The notes: a model not told the origin generated them from the sequence alone. Counted from the stretch's first letter, positions 26,317 to 35,682 are shown. The stretch is DNA of 64,000 nt from Nitrospira sp. (GCA_024760545.1 CP060501.1:3364036-3428035), one strand, 5' to 3'. A program made the numbers and translations.

Positions 26317-27621
26317 TTGGGTAACCTGATTGCTGAAGCACTCTCAATGGGTTGGATGGCTCTGGCCATCGTTGCAGGTCTGATGGTCTATTTTCAGGTG
26401 TCCATCAGTGATCCTGCCGCAAAGAAGCGCGCGGTGTTTAAGACTTTTATCGGTCTTGTGGCGACGTTTTTGCTGTTCGCTGCCATTGCGAATTACGCAA
26501 ACAACTTCTATGGCGAAAATCGGTTGTTGCCGGTCTCGCTTGTGATGATCACCGTCACAACTTTCGTGATGGCCTTGTACTTCACTAATCTTAGCGCACT
26601 TTTAAAGATTGGTGGTTTCATGTTCTTTGTGGCTGCCTTTCTTTCCGGCTATGGGAACTGGCTTCCGCAGGTCGAAGGTGGTTTCCCTCCCAAGGAAGAA
26701 AAGCTTGATTTTAGCTCGATGACGCCGCAGCAACTTGCTGACGAAGGCGAAAAGATCATCTTTGGCGGGATCGGGAAGAACAAGGAGCAGGGAGCAATTG
26801 GCAAGGGGCAATGCCCTCTCTGTCATGCGTTCCATGCCGGTATGCTCGGCGAACGTGCGCCTAACTTGGCGGGACTTCCCGGTCGCGGGAAGGAACGATT
26901 GGAAGATCCAAAATATTCCAAAGGTAATCCAGCCAAGCGGGAATACGAAGTTAAGGAAGCATTCGCTGGTTCAGGAACTGCAGAAAACGCACAGGAGTAC
27001 ATCGCGGAATCACATGCTTGTCCAAGTTGCTATGTGGTTGCGGGATATGGTGTGAAGGGAACGAATGACAAACAAAGTCCGATGCCGGCTATCCATAAGC
27101 CACCCATCTCGCTCAGCCTCCCAGAACTTGCGGCTGTAGATACGTGGATGTATGTGCGTGAAGGGATTGATGCTCCCTCCTTCGAAGAAATCGTCAAGTC
27201 CTACGAAAAGTTTATCCCTGAAGCCGACCGTCCTAAGATGGCCGAGGACAAACCAGCAGGGGCTACTTCACTGATGGCCGATGGGTCGGAACCGGTGGAC
27301 CAGATTTTTGCTAAGGCGCAATGTGTCTCCTGTCATACAATTCCAGGGATCCCCGGAGCAATGGGGACCATCGGTCCTAAACTTGAAGAAGGTACAACCG
27401 CAGCGCAGCGCATCAAAGATCCTACCTATAAGGGAACTGCCAAATCACCAACTGAATATATTATGGAATCAATCGTGGATCCCAGTGCGTTTGTGGTGAA
27501 GCCGTTTCCTGATAACACCATGCCCAAGGTCTTTGGACAAAAGCTAAGCGCGGGTGCCTTAAAGAAAATTGTCGACTATTTATCACAGGTTAAAACTGGA
27601 GCGCCGCCGCCAAAGATTTGA
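26317..27621 (+). CDS. Membrane-bound dihaem cytochrome c
   Basis: This 434-residue protein has four N-terminal helices (residues about 8-112) and two cytochrome c domains. Haem motifs are CPLCH (166-170) and CVSCH (336-340), with probable Met ligands at SPMP and NTMP. Domain 1 has an extra Cys pair CPSCY (235-239) where domain 2 has DPSAF, so it is not a haem site. The start is TTG 26317, with AGGAGG eight bases upstream. It likely feeds electrons to oxidase copy 2. Confidence 0.88.
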   Translation: MGNLIAEALSMGWMALAIVAGLMVYFQVSISDPAAKKRAVFKTFIGLVATFLLFAAIANYANNFYGENRLLPVSLVMITVTTFVMALYFTNLSALLKIGGFMFFVAAFLSGYGNWLPQVEGGFPPKEEKLDFSSMTPQQLADEGEKIIFGGIGKNKEQGAIGKGQCPLCHAFHAGMLGERAPNLAGLPGRGKERLEDPKYSKGNPAKREYEVKEAFAGSGTAENAQEYIAESHACPSCYVVAGYGVKGTNDKQSPMPAIHKPPISLSLPELAAVDTWMYVREGIDAPSFEEIVKSYEKFIPEADRPKMAEDKPAGATSLMADGSEPVDQIFAKAQCVSCHTIPGIPGAMGTIGPKLEEGTTAAQRIKDPTYKGTAKSPTEYIMESIVDPSAFVVKPFPDNTMPKVFGQKLSAGALKKIVDYLSQVKTGAPPPKI

Positions 27622-27668
27622 TAGCTGCCTCCAATTGCCTGTATTGCGGAGAGTAAAGGGAGTTGCCG

Positions 27669-28706
27669 ATGAAAGCGTTGATGTCACTCGGTGCCTTGGT
27701 GGGAGTAGCGGGAATTCTCCTTCTTGGTGGGATGACTTTCGACATCGTTCCATCCACTACCATACGGTTGATCGAAGGTTACATGCCGATCCAGATGCTG
27801 CTTGAAGTGACGTGTTATGTGATCGGCTTTGCAGGGTTGAGTTACATGCTCAGTGCCATGGGCATGCCTATGCCGAGATTCTGGCAGGGAATCGGCTTCT
27901 GGGTATTCTTCATGCTCTATCTGAAATACCGTGTATATCCACCGATCCCCTTCAGTGTGCGAGCCATGTATGGCACGGTAAGCCTCGTCGCGGTGTTCAT
28001 GTGGGTCTCTGCAAATGAAGAGGACTGGAGAAAATTTAAACAGCCAATTATGAATGTGCTCGACGCACAAACGGGGATGAATAAACTTCTGCGTTATGCG
28101 TATCTTGTAATCCTCCCGATCCTTATTGGTGGATTTTCGTTCAATGCCATGATGCCAAAATCGGAAGAGCCGATCGAATTGAGGACGGTTCACCCGGCAC
28201 CGCCAGCAAGCACAAAAGTTCATGGTAAAACGTATACATTACAGACTTCGCAAAATCCTTATCGCGTGAATCCAGAGGGAAAGTACGATCAGGAGTTTTC
28301 GAACGCCAATATTGTTGAGCAAGGTATGGGGCGTTTGATGAAGCCGAATGCCAATCCGTGGGACGACAAGAATACGGGGTATTTGAAGTACGTGCGAGAG
28401 GGAGGCGAGATATTCTTCCAAAATTGTCATTTCTGTCATGGTGACAATCTCAACGGCCGTGGCCTCCACGCCTTTGCATTCAATCCGATTCCCGCCAATT
28501 TCACCGACCCAGGGACGATTGCACAACTCCAGGAAACGTTTATCTTCTGGCGTGTTTCTAAGGGCGGAATCGGCTTGCCGAATGAAGGATTTCCATGGGC
28601 ATCGGTTATGCCCCCATGGGAACAGCATTTGACCGTAGACGAAATCTGGAAGGTGATTTTGTTCGAATATTGGCACACCGGCTACTATCCCCGTACCTGG
28701 GATTAA
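27669..28706 (+). CDS. Membrane-bound monohaem cytochrome c
   Basis: This 345-residue protein has about five N-terminal helices (to residue 165) and a C-terminal cytochrome c domain with CHFCH (253-257) and a likely Met ligand near SVMPPWEQH. It belongs to the same gene run as oxidase copy 2 and the dihaem cytochrome. ATG 27669 has AAGGGAG six bases upstream. The TTG six bases earlier is rejected. It is a probable oxidase subunit. Confidence 0.85.
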   Translation: MKALMSLGALVGVAGILLLGGMTFDIVPSTTIRLIEGYMPIQMLLEVTCYVIGFAGLSYMLSAMGMPMPRFWQGIGFWVFFMLYLKYRVYPPIPFSVRAMYGTVSLVAVFMWVSANEEDWRKFKQPIMNVLDAQTGMNKLLRYAYLVILPILIGGFSFNAMMPKSEEPIELRTVHPAPPASTKVHGKTYTLQTSQNPYRVNPEGKYDQEFSNANIVEQGMGRLMKPNANPWDDKNTGYLKYVREGGEIFFQNCHFCHGDNLNGRGLHAFAFNPIPANFTDPGTIAQLQETFIFWRVSKGGIGLPNEGFPWASVMPPWEQHLTVDEIWKVILFEYWHTGYYPRTWD

Positions 28707-28752
28707 CAACGAAATTGCGTTATTGACAACTCAGACATACGGAGAGATGAGG

Positions 28753-30531
28753 ATGAACATGATGGACAGCATAACTCGGAAGGCCAGAATTACAGCCGTC
28801 GTTGCCTTCGGAGTCGTTCTGGTGTCTAGTGCGGGCTATTCGATTGTTTCAGCACAAGGGCTCCCCGAAGGTTTCAAGAAGGGGGATCTCGCACCTGAAC
28901 CCTCCGCAGAAATGATTGAAGCTGGGAAACGTGTTTATTTCACCAAGTGCGTCTGGTGTCACGGTGTCGATGGCGCCGGTGATGGGCCTGGAGCCGATCG
29001 GCTTTGGCCTCGTCCACGAAACTTCAATCAAGGAACGTTTAAAATTCGTCATACCGCTAGCGGCGAACTCCCGCTTTTTGATGCAAAGAAGCCGATCCCT
29101 GGCCAAAACGATCTCTTTGAGACGGTTACCCATGGTTTGCCAGGATCTGCGATGCCACCCTGGGAAGGCATCTTAACCGAAGAACAGCGCCTGCAAGTTT
29201 TGTCTTTTGTTACAACGCAGCTGGTTAAGGATCGGAAGTTCACTGATAAGCAGTCTGAAAGTCAAACTATTTTGCAGTTGGCTGATCTTAAACCCAAACC
29301 GGCAACCGATGAGAGTAAGAAGCGCGGTTCCGAGCTCATCGTTGAAAAGAAGTGCGTAGAGTGCCATGGAATGGAAGGCCGTGGTGATGGAAACGCTTTT
29401 AATTTGAAGGATGACTGGGGTTTCTCGATTCAGCCGGCCAATTGGCATAAGTGCTGGAACTTCCGAGGTAGTCGTCAAGATCCATATAACGTGAGCAACA
29501 TCTTCCGAACCTTCTCTACCGGCGTCAATGGCACTCCGATGCCGTCATTTGCAGATAACACGACGGTTGATGAACGGTGGGACATCGCGAACTTTGTCAA
29601 TTCTCTTTGTGAGAGAGATACACTGGGCAATCCGCTTCCCATTGACCCATTGACGGATAAGCCTAAAATCAACTTCGTGGTCCCGTCGGATCTCGTTGAG
29701 GGGGAAATTCCTGCCGACATCGAACATGAAGCCTGGCAAAAGGCCCCGAAGCGATATGTGGCTATGGGCGGACAGATCACTCATAAGCCCAGAAACTTTG
29801 TCAATCGGATCGATGATATCTGGGTACGGTCTCTCTACAATGATAAATCAATTGTCTACCTGCTCGAGTGGGATGACCGAACGAAGAGTGTCGCTGAAGC
29901 AAAACTTCCCTGGGCCCCCACACAGGTTAACATCGATGTAAAAGAACAGGACCCAAAGACCGGTGAGGAAGGGTCAATTGCAGCGCACCAAAATAACTAC
30001 ACGGTTTACAACGATGCGATTGCCATTCAAACAGCAGTGAAGTGGAAAGAGCTTCCCGCCCCGATCAAGCCTCGTTACCTGTTTGGTACCAATGACCAAT
30101 TCCCCGTCGACATTGTCAAATGGGAGGCAGACGGCTCTCTCCGTGCATTCAAGGGCACGGGTTGGGACAAGGATTTTGAAGAGCGCGACAACTATGAAGA
30201 GAGCATGAAGCTCCTAAAGGCAGAGTGGAAGAATGGTCGTTGGTATGTAATGATTCAGCGACCCGTTGGAAACAAGAAGGATCAGGATTACGACGAAGAC
30301 ACATTTTTTGAAGTCGGGCAATATATTCCGACGGTGTTCTTTGCGTGGGATGGTCACAACGGAGATGCCGGGAGAAAGATGGCCGTCTCCGCTTTCTTCT
30401 ACACATTTATGAACCCGCCGGTCCCCCAGGAAACATACATCTATCCAGCTGTTATTGCGGTGGGTGTCGTCCTGTTGGAGGGATGGGTCCTGACCCGTCG
30501 TGCAAACAAGAAAAAGGGAAAGACACTGTAG
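28753..30531 (+). CDS. Dihaem cytochrome c fused to NxrC-like haem-b domain, C-terminal anchor
   Basis: This 592-residue protein has a signal peptide (to about SAQG), then two cytochrome c domains with CVWCH (66-70) and CVECH (201-205). A domain at about 325-545 follows, resembling the gamma subunit of ethylbenzene dehydrogenase and NxrC (EGEIPADIEHEAWQKAP, WYVMIQRPVGN, FFAWDG). One helix near 565-582 and a basic tail end it. The Lys that ligates haem b in the family appears as Gln in MIQRP. I chose ATG 28753 because GGAGA sits seven bases before it. A strong terminator follows. Confidence 0.83.
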   Translation: MNMMDSITRKARITAVVAFGVVLVSSAGYSIVSAQGLPEGFKKGDLAPEPSAEMIEAGKRVYFTKCVWCHGVDGAGDGPGADRLWPRPRNFNQGTFKIRHTASGELPLFDAKKPIPGQNDLFETVTHGLPGSAMPPWEGILTEEQRLQVLSFVTTQLVKDRKFTDKQSESQTILQLADLKPKPATDESKKRGSELIVEKKCVECHGMEGRGDGNAFNLKDDWGFSIQPANWHKCWNFRGSRQDPYNVSNIFRTFSTGVNGTPMPSFADNTTVDERWDIANFVNSLCERDTLGNPLPIDPLTDKPKINFVVPSDLVEGEIPADIEHEAWQKAPKRYVAMGGQITHKPRNFVNRIDDIWVRSLYNDKSIVYLLEWDDRTKSVAEAKLPWAPTQVNIDVKEQDPKTGEEGSIAAHQNNYTVYNDAIAIQTAVKWKELPAPIKPRYLFGTNDQFPVDIVKWEADGSLRAFKGTGWDKDFEERDNYEESMKLLKAEWKNGRWYVMIQRPVGNKKDQDYDEDTFFEVGQYIPTVFFAWDGHNGDAGRKMAVSAFFYTFMNPPVPQETYIYPAVIAVGVVLLEGWVLTRRANKKKGKTL

Positions 30532-30564
30532 TCTTCTCCAAAGGAAGATCAGTGTAGTAAGACT

Positions 30565-30597
30565 GAGGGGGTGGGGAAACCTACCCCCTCTTTTTTT
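30565..30597 (+). terminator. Rho-independent terminator of the oxidase run
   Basis: GAGGGGGT pairs with ACCCCCTC around a GGGGAAACCT loop and is followed by seven T. It closes the oxidase and cytochrome transcript before mobA. Confidence 0.9.
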
Positions 30598-30616
30598 ATA
30601 GGACAACGACGGACTC

Positions 30617-31228
30617 ATGATCAGCGATGTGACGGGCGTTTTGCTTGCCGGAGGAAAAAGTAAGCGGATGGGCGAGGATAAGCGATTCCTCTTGATCGGG
30701 GGCAGTACCCTGATTGAACGGAGCGTCGGTGTCATGTGTGCCCTCTTTCAGCAGGTGTGTGTTGTGATCGCCCAGGATGGCCCGGTGCCGTCAGTACGCG
30801 TGCCGGTCGTGCGTGATCTTGTCCCGAATTGTGGGAGCCTCGGCGGGCTCTATACCGGTCTTCGACAGTCTACAGATCAGCACATATTTGTTGCCGCCTG
30901 CGATATGCCGTTTCTCTGCTCTAGCCTTGTGCAGTATATGGTCGCCTTGAAGGAAGAGGCCGACGTCGTCATGGCACTCTGGAAAGACCGCCTTCAGCCG
31001 ACGCATGCTGTCTATAGCCGACGTTGTCTGCCGATTCTTGAAGACATGATTCGTAGGCACGAAGTGAAAATTCAACATGTCGCCGCGCATCCCGCTCTTC
31101 GCGTGCGGATGGTCATGGAGGCCGAGGTGAGCCGAATTGATCACGATGGGCGATCATTCCGCAATATCAATACTCCTTCGGATCTTGAAGCGGCTCGATC
31201 GCTATACGAGAGCTCTAGCGGCTCCTGA
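30617..31228 (+). CDS. mobA: Molybdenum cofactor guanylyltransferase
   Basis: This 203-residue MobA family protein has the nucleotide-binding LLAGGKSKRMGEDKRF (9-24) and ACDMPF for the metal-binding Asp. It attaches GMP to molybdopterin, forming the bis-MGD cofactor used by DMSO-reductase family enzymes such as nitrite oxidoreductase. It lies just behind the respiratory island and would serve the molybdoenzyme implied by the TorD and NxrC genes further on. Confidence 0.92.
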   Translation: MISDVTGVLLAGGKSKRMGEDKRFLLIGGSTLIERSVGVMCALFQQVCVVIAQDGPVPSVRVPVVRDLVPNCGSLGGLYTGLRQSTDQHIFVAACDMPFLCSSLVQYMVALKEEADVVMALWKDRLQPTHAVYSRRCLPILEDMIRRHEVKIQHVAAHPALRVRMVMEAEVSRIDHDGRSFRNINTPSDLEAARSLYESSSGS

Positions 31229-31251
31229 TTCTGAGGTTTCCTGGCGTTCTC

Positions 31252-32238
31252 ATGAAACGCACGATTGTGATACTTCACCCTGGCGCGCTCGGTGATGTTT
31301 TGTTGGCTGTCCCTGCGATACGGAACCTTGGGATACGGTTCCCGCAGCACGAAATCTTGCTAGTCGCAGACGCCACCGTCAGTCGCCTTCTTCACCTATG
31401 TCGACTGGTCGATGATTGGATGTCCGTAGAAGGGCGGGCATGCGCGGGGTTGTTTGGTGGATCCGCTCACCTCTCTGAGGAGCTACAGTCGTGGCTACAG
31501 CGATGCGATGTCGTCGTGGCATGGACAGAAGACAAGGATGGGGCTCTGGCCGCCCTTGTGCAGCGATGGGGTGTAGCGGAGGCGCACATCCACTCACCAT
31601 TTTCGCCGCGATTGCGAGCAAGCCATCAGCGCGATCGCTTTCTTGAAACAATCGGTCAGACCGAAGAAGAAGTTTCTAGCGCGTGGACGATCGAGATTCC
31701 CCACGATCTCGTGGAACAAGGGAGAATCTACCTTGAGTCCATTGGAATTATGCCTGATCGACCGCTGGCGCTTGTGCACCCCGGAAGTGGAAGCATGCAC
31801 AAGTGTCTTGGCCCAGGGAAAGTAGCCTTGATACTCCAGCAGTTGCAGCGAGGAGAGATGTGTCCACTCGTCTTAGAGGGGCCAGCCGATCATGATGCGG
31901 TGGAGGCGGTGCTGAAATTAGCTAGTAAGACGCCTCCTGTCCTCAGAAATCTTGACCTACCTCTGCTTGCAGGAATCCTTGCGGGCACTGTGCTCTATTT
32001 GGGTCATGACTCCGGTATTACGCATCTAGCTGCATTGCTGGGTGTGCATACGATCGCAGTATTCGGTCCGACAGACCATGCTCGCTGGGCACCCATCGGT
32101 GATCATGTGACGATCTTGCGAGGGGCACCTTGTGTCTGTCCATCATGGGAGGCTGTAAAAGGGTGTCACGAGAAGCCCTGCCTTGACGTACCGATTGAGA
32201 AGATGCTGCCTGCATTGGGACCTGAAACACGGGTATAA
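31252..32238 (+). CDS. Heptosyltransferase-like glycosyltransferase (GT9)
   Basis: This 328-residue protein shows the GT9 family start IVILHPGALGDVLLAVPAIRNL and the C-terminal HPGSGS, LGHDSGITHLAALLG and AVFGPTDHARWAP. Such enzymes add heptose or similar sugars to the lipopolysaccharide core at the inner membrane. The exact substrate cannot be told. A Cys-rich tail CVCPSWEAVKGCHEKPC, seen in many GT9 proteins, is present. It lies 23 bases behind mobA. Confidence 0.9.
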   Translation: MKRTIVILHPGALGDVLLAVPAIRNLGIRFPQHEILLVADATVSRLLHLCRLVDDWMSVEGRACAGLFGGSAHLSEELQSWLQRCDVVVAWTEDKDGALAALVQRWGVAEAHIHSPFSPRLRASHQRDRFLETIGQTEEEVSSAWTIEIPHDLVEQGRIYLESIGIMPDRPLALVHPGSGSMHKCLGPGKVALILQQLQRGEMCPLVLEGPADHDAVEAVLKLASKTPPVLRNLDLPLLAGILAGTVLYLGHDSGITHLAALLGVHTIAVFGPTDHARWAPIGDHVTILRGAPCVCPSWEAVKGCHEKPCLDVPIEKMLPALGPETRV

Positions 32239-32347
32239 AAGTCACAAGCCCTCGTAATTCCAGGTAAACCGCCTTGTCTCTGCCTACCTCATATGTTAGA
32301 GTGGCGCGTTAATTTCCTTTCATTGGTAAGGACTTAGGAGAGCTGTT

Positions 32348-34072
32348 GTGTCGCAAGGCGTTGTGCAGGAAAAGGTGACCACAGCTATTCTCGGCGCCCT
32401 AAATGAGGCGAAGCAAAAAGGGCAATTGAAGACAACGGCCTGGCCGACACTGAGTCTGGATGCTCCGAAGCGGCCTGAGTGGGGGGACCTGGCATCGACG
32501 GTGGCCATGTCATTAGCTTCCTCCGAGCACAAGGCCCCTCATGATATTGCCCGCATCATCGTGGAGAACTTGTCCGAGCAGGAGCAGTTGTTCGATCGCG
32601 TAGAAATCGTCCGTCCCGGTTTCTTGAATCTCACGGTCAAACCCGCTCTCTGGCAGGAGGTCCTCCGTGACGTTGAACGACAGGGAGCCCGTTATGGTCG
32701 AACAGACATCGGTAACGATCGTCGTGTGCTAGTTGAGTATGTGAGCGCAAATCCGACCGGTCCATTGCATGTCGGACATGGAAGAGGGGCCGCGGTCGGG
32801 CAGGCAGTGATCCGATTACTGAGAGCGATCGGGTACGAGGTGGTGGGTGAGTACTACGTCAACGATGCAGGACGGCAGATGAAATTGTTGGGCGCGTCCG
32901 TCTATGCCCGTTACCAAGAGTTGTCCGGGCAGACCATCAATTTTCCTGAGGATGGCTATCATGGTACCTACATCACGGCCGTGGCTCACCAGATCAAGGA
33001 ACAACTTGATCGTGAAGCAAGTCATCTCGCTCCTGCCGATCTTGAGGCTCGCTGCCGAGCACTTGCGTATCAGGAACTGCTGGGACTCATCCGTGATGAC
33101 CTCACGGCATTTGGTATCGAGATTCAATCCTGGTTCAGCGAGGCCTCACTGCTGGAATCCAAGGCGATCGAGCAGGCTTTGGATGAATTGAAGGCGCGCG
33201 GGCTTTTGTTCGAACAGGAAGGGGCGTGGTGGTTTCGGGCGTCGCTGTACGGCGATGAAAAAGACCGCGTAGTCAAGAAGCAGGACGGTGAGTACACCTA
33301 TCTCGCCTCCGATATCGCCTATCATCACGATAAGCTCCGGCGCGGCTACGATCTGCTGATCGATGTCTTTGGCGCCGACCACCATGGGTACATTCCCCGC
33401 ATGCAAGCCGTGATGCAGGCGTACGGATCTCCAAAAGAGCGTCTTCAAGTGGTGCTCGTCCAGTTAGTCAAGCTCTTGCGGGACGGGACCGAAGTGAAGA
33501 TGTCCAAGCGGACCGGGGAATTCATTACGATGCGGGAAGTCATCGACGAAGTCGGAGCGGATGCCGCAAAGTTCTTTTTCTTAATGCGGGATTCCAAGAC
33601 TCATCTCGAATTTGATCTGGAGTTGGCGAAACAGCGATCCGCCGACAATCCTGTGTATTACGTCCAGTACGCCCATGCTCGAATCTGCAGCCTCTGGCGT
33701 GTGGCCTCCGCACGGGGAATTGCCCGCCCATCCGCAGTGGAGACCGATCTCTCGGTTTTGACGGATCCCGATGAATTGGGGATTATCAAAAAACTGTCCT
33801 CCTATCCTGAGGTCATCCAGGCGAGTGCCGTGGTCTTCGAACCGCACCGTGTGACGTATTACCTTCAGCAATTGGCGGCGCTGCTCCATACGTTTTATAA
33901 CAAACACCGTGTGTTGCCTGCGGCGACTGATCAAGAGCATGACGAGTCGGCACCCATCGAAGCCCTCACGCCAAAGCGAACTGCGGCGCGATTGGTCCTG
34001 ATGGGGGCGGTCCAGCAAGTGATCAGGAATGGGCTTGACGTGCTGGGTATTTCAGCGCCTGAGCATATGTAG
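32348..34072 (+). CDS. argS: Arginyl-tRNA synthetase
   Basis: This 574-residue class I aminoacyl-tRNA synthetase has the N-terminal Add-1 domain, the HIGH-type motif PLHVGHGRG, the KMSKR motif VKMSKRTGEF and an alpha-helical DALR domain at the end. The sequence VEYVSANPTGPLHVGH is diagnostic. GTG 32348 has TAGGAG upstream. It is followed 23 bases later by tgt. Confidence 0.97.
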   Translation: MSQGVVQEKVTTAILGALNEAKQKGQLKTTAWPTLSLDAPKRPEWGDLASTVAMSLASSEHKAPHDIARIIVENLSEQEQLFDRVEIVRPGFLNLTVKPALWQEVLRDVERQGARYGRTDIGNDRRVLVEYVSANPTGPLHVGHGRGAAVGQAVIRLLRAIGYEVVGEYYVNDAGRQMKLLGASVYARYQELSGQTINFPEDGYHGTYITAVAHQIKEQLDREASHLAPADLEARCRALAYQELLGLIRDDLTAFGIEIQSWFSEASLLESKAIEQALDELKARGLLFEQEGAWWFRASLYGDEKDRVVKKQDGEYTYLASDIAYHHDKLRRGYDLLIDVFGADHHGYIPRMQAVMQAYGSPKERLQVVLVQLVKLLRDGTEVKMSKRTGEFITMREVIDEVGADAAKFFFLMRDSKTHLEFDLELAKQRSADNPVYYVQYAHARICSLWRVASARGIARPSAVETDLSVLTDPDELGIIKKLSSYPEVIQASAVVFEPHRVTYYLQQLAALLHTFYNKHRVLPAATDQEHDESAPIEALTPKRTAARLVLMGAVQQVIRNGLDVLGISAPEHM

Positions 34073-34095
34073 CGGATGACATCTTACGGAATCTA

Positions 34096-35274
34096 ATGCA
34101 GTATCAGGTCGAACAACCGGATTCATGCTCGAAGGGCCGCGTCGGTCTGCTGACCACCAATCACGCGGAGGTTCAGACTCCCGCCTTCATGCCGGTGGGT
34201 TCGTTGGGCCCAGTCAAAGGGCTCGAATCTGAAGATCTTCAGGAATTAGGCTTCCAGTTGATGCTCAATAATGCCTATCACCTGTATTTGCGGCCTGGGC
34301 ACAAGATCGTTGCTGACATGGGGGGGCTCCATGCCTTCACCGGCTGGCCGGGAGCGATTCTCACCGACAGCGGAGGGTTTCAGATTTTTAGTTTGGCGAA
34401 GCTCTGTGAAGTGACCGACGACGGCGTCACGTTTCAGTCACACATTGACGGGTCACGCCATTTTATTTCGCCTGAAAAGGCGATAGAGATCGAGGAGGCG
34501 TTAGGGGCCGATATCATCATGGTCCTCGATCAATGTGTCGCGCTTCCCACCGGCCACGAGGTGATTCAAGAAGGTGTGCGCCGAACCAAGCTCTGGGCCG
34601 AGCGCTGTCAGGCGAGCCGGCGAAGAACCGATCAGGCGTTGTTCGGCATCGTGCAAGGTGGGTTGGATCCCGACTTGCGCATTGCCTCAGCGAGGGAGTT
34701 GGCGACATTGGGGTTCGAGGGCTACGCGGTCGGTGGGCTCTCAGTCGGAGAAGGAAAAACCGACATGTATGCCATGCTCGATATCACGGTTCCGGAGTTG
34801 CCAGAGAAGAAGCCTCGTTACCTTATGGGTGTCGGACTTCCTGAGGACTTAGTCGAAGGCGTGGCTCGGGGTATCGATCTATTTGATTGCGTCGTCCCAT
34901 CTCGTCATGGCAGAACTGGCTCTCTGTTTACCGCGTCAGGTCGGGTGGTCATCAAGCAGGCGCAATATGCCGATGATGAACGACCGGTGGATCCCGCTTG
35001 CGCTTGTCCGGTGTGCCGTCGGTATTCGCGGGCCTATCTCCACCACTTGTTCGTGGTGAAAGAAATGTTGGGGGCACGGCTCAATACGATTCACAACCTT
35101 TGGTATTTTTCCGATTTGATGCGCCGGATGCGGGAAGCACTGGTGGAAGGAAGGTTTTCCGCATTCCGCGAGGCGTTCTATCGTCATCAAGATCGGCAGT
35201 CAGAGATGATAACTGAAGCGGCGAATGGCGAGTTTGAACCATACAGCCAATGGCATAGGAGCTGTCACACATAG
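34096..35274 (+). CDS. tgt: Queuine tRNA-ribosyltransferase
   Basis: This 392-residue tRNA-guanine transglycosylase swaps G34 for preQ1 in tRNAs with GUN anticodons. Visible are the base-recognition region LTDSGGFQIFS, the nucleophile Asp region FDCVVPSRHGRTG and the zinc site CACPVCRRYSRAYLHHL. The family length is normal. It leads into yajC-secD-secF, the common bacterial order. Confidence 0.97.
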   Translation: MQYQVEQPDSCSKGRVGLLTTNHAEVQTPAFMPVGSLGPVKGLESEDLQELGFQLMLNNAYHLYLRPGHKIVADMGGLHAFTGWPGAILTDSGGFQIFSLAKLCEVTDDGVTFQSHIDGSRHFISPEKAIEIEEALGADIIMVLDQCVALPTGHEVIQEGVRRTKLWAERCQASRRRTDQALFGIVQGGLDPDLRIASARELATLGFEGYAVGGLSVGEGKTDMYAMLDITVPELPEKKPRYLMGVGLPEDLVEGVARGIDLFDCVVPSRHGRTGSLFTASGRVVIKQAQYADDERPVDPACACPVCRRYSRAYLHHLFVVKEMLGARLNTIHNLWYFSDLMRRMREALVEGRFSAFREAFYRHQDRQSEMITEAANGEFEPYSQWHRSCHT

Positions 35275-35289
35275 AAGGGGATTCGTTCG

Positions 35290-35682
35290 ATGTTGATGGA
35301 ATCGATCGCGTGGGCTGAAGGAACGGGCGGAGGCGGATCGGCCGCCAGCGGAGGTGCTGGAGGGATCTTGTCGCTGATCCCGTTCCTCCTGATCTTTGTC
35401 ATTTTTTATTTTCTCCTGATCCGGCCTCAGCAGAAGAAACAGAAGCAGCAACAGGCATTGTTGGACGCTTTGAAGAAAGGCGATAAGGTCGTGACGACGT
35501 CTGGAATCTGGGGAACGATCACCAACCTCGGGAAGGAGACGGTCACCCTGCAGATAGCCGATAATACCAAGGTCAAGATGCAGCGTGAAAATATCGCGCG
35601 AGTGCGCGGAGAAGATGAAGACAAAGAGAAAGACAAAGAGAAAGAGAAAGAGAAAGAGAAAGAGAAAGAGAAGGACGCGTAG
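35290..35682 (+). CDS. yajC: Preprotein translocase subunit YajC
   Basis: This 130-residue accessory subunit of the SecDF complex has a Gly/Ala-rich N-terminus, one membrane helix (IPFLLIFVIFYFLLIRP) and the YajC domain with ALKKGDKVVTTSGIWGTI. The C-terminus ends in a low-complexity Lys/Glu tail encoded by a hexanucleotide repeat, making it longer than the usual YajC. ATG 35290 has AGAAGGGG nine bases upstream. It precedes secD by 31 bases. Confidence 0.94.
   Translation: MLMESIAWAEGTGGGGSAASGGAGGILSLIPFLLIFVIFYFLLIRPQQKKQKQQQALLDALKKGDKVVTTSGIWGTITNLGKETVTLQIADNTKVKMQRENIARVRGEDEDKEKDKEKEKEKEKEKEKDA
35638..35673 (+). repeat. Hexanucleotide microsatellite in yajC
   Basis: Six units of GAGAAA (the last ends in AAG) encode alternating Glu-Lys at the YajC C-terminus. 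Gain or loss of a unit keeps the frame and changes tail length by two residues. Confidence 0.9.

Noticed and set aside
27019-27033. CPSCY in the membrane dihaem cytochrome as a third, degenerate haem site
   Set aside because: Alignment of the two domains of the protein places it opposite DPSAF, within the normal fold between haem motif and Met ligand, so it is not a third haem domain.
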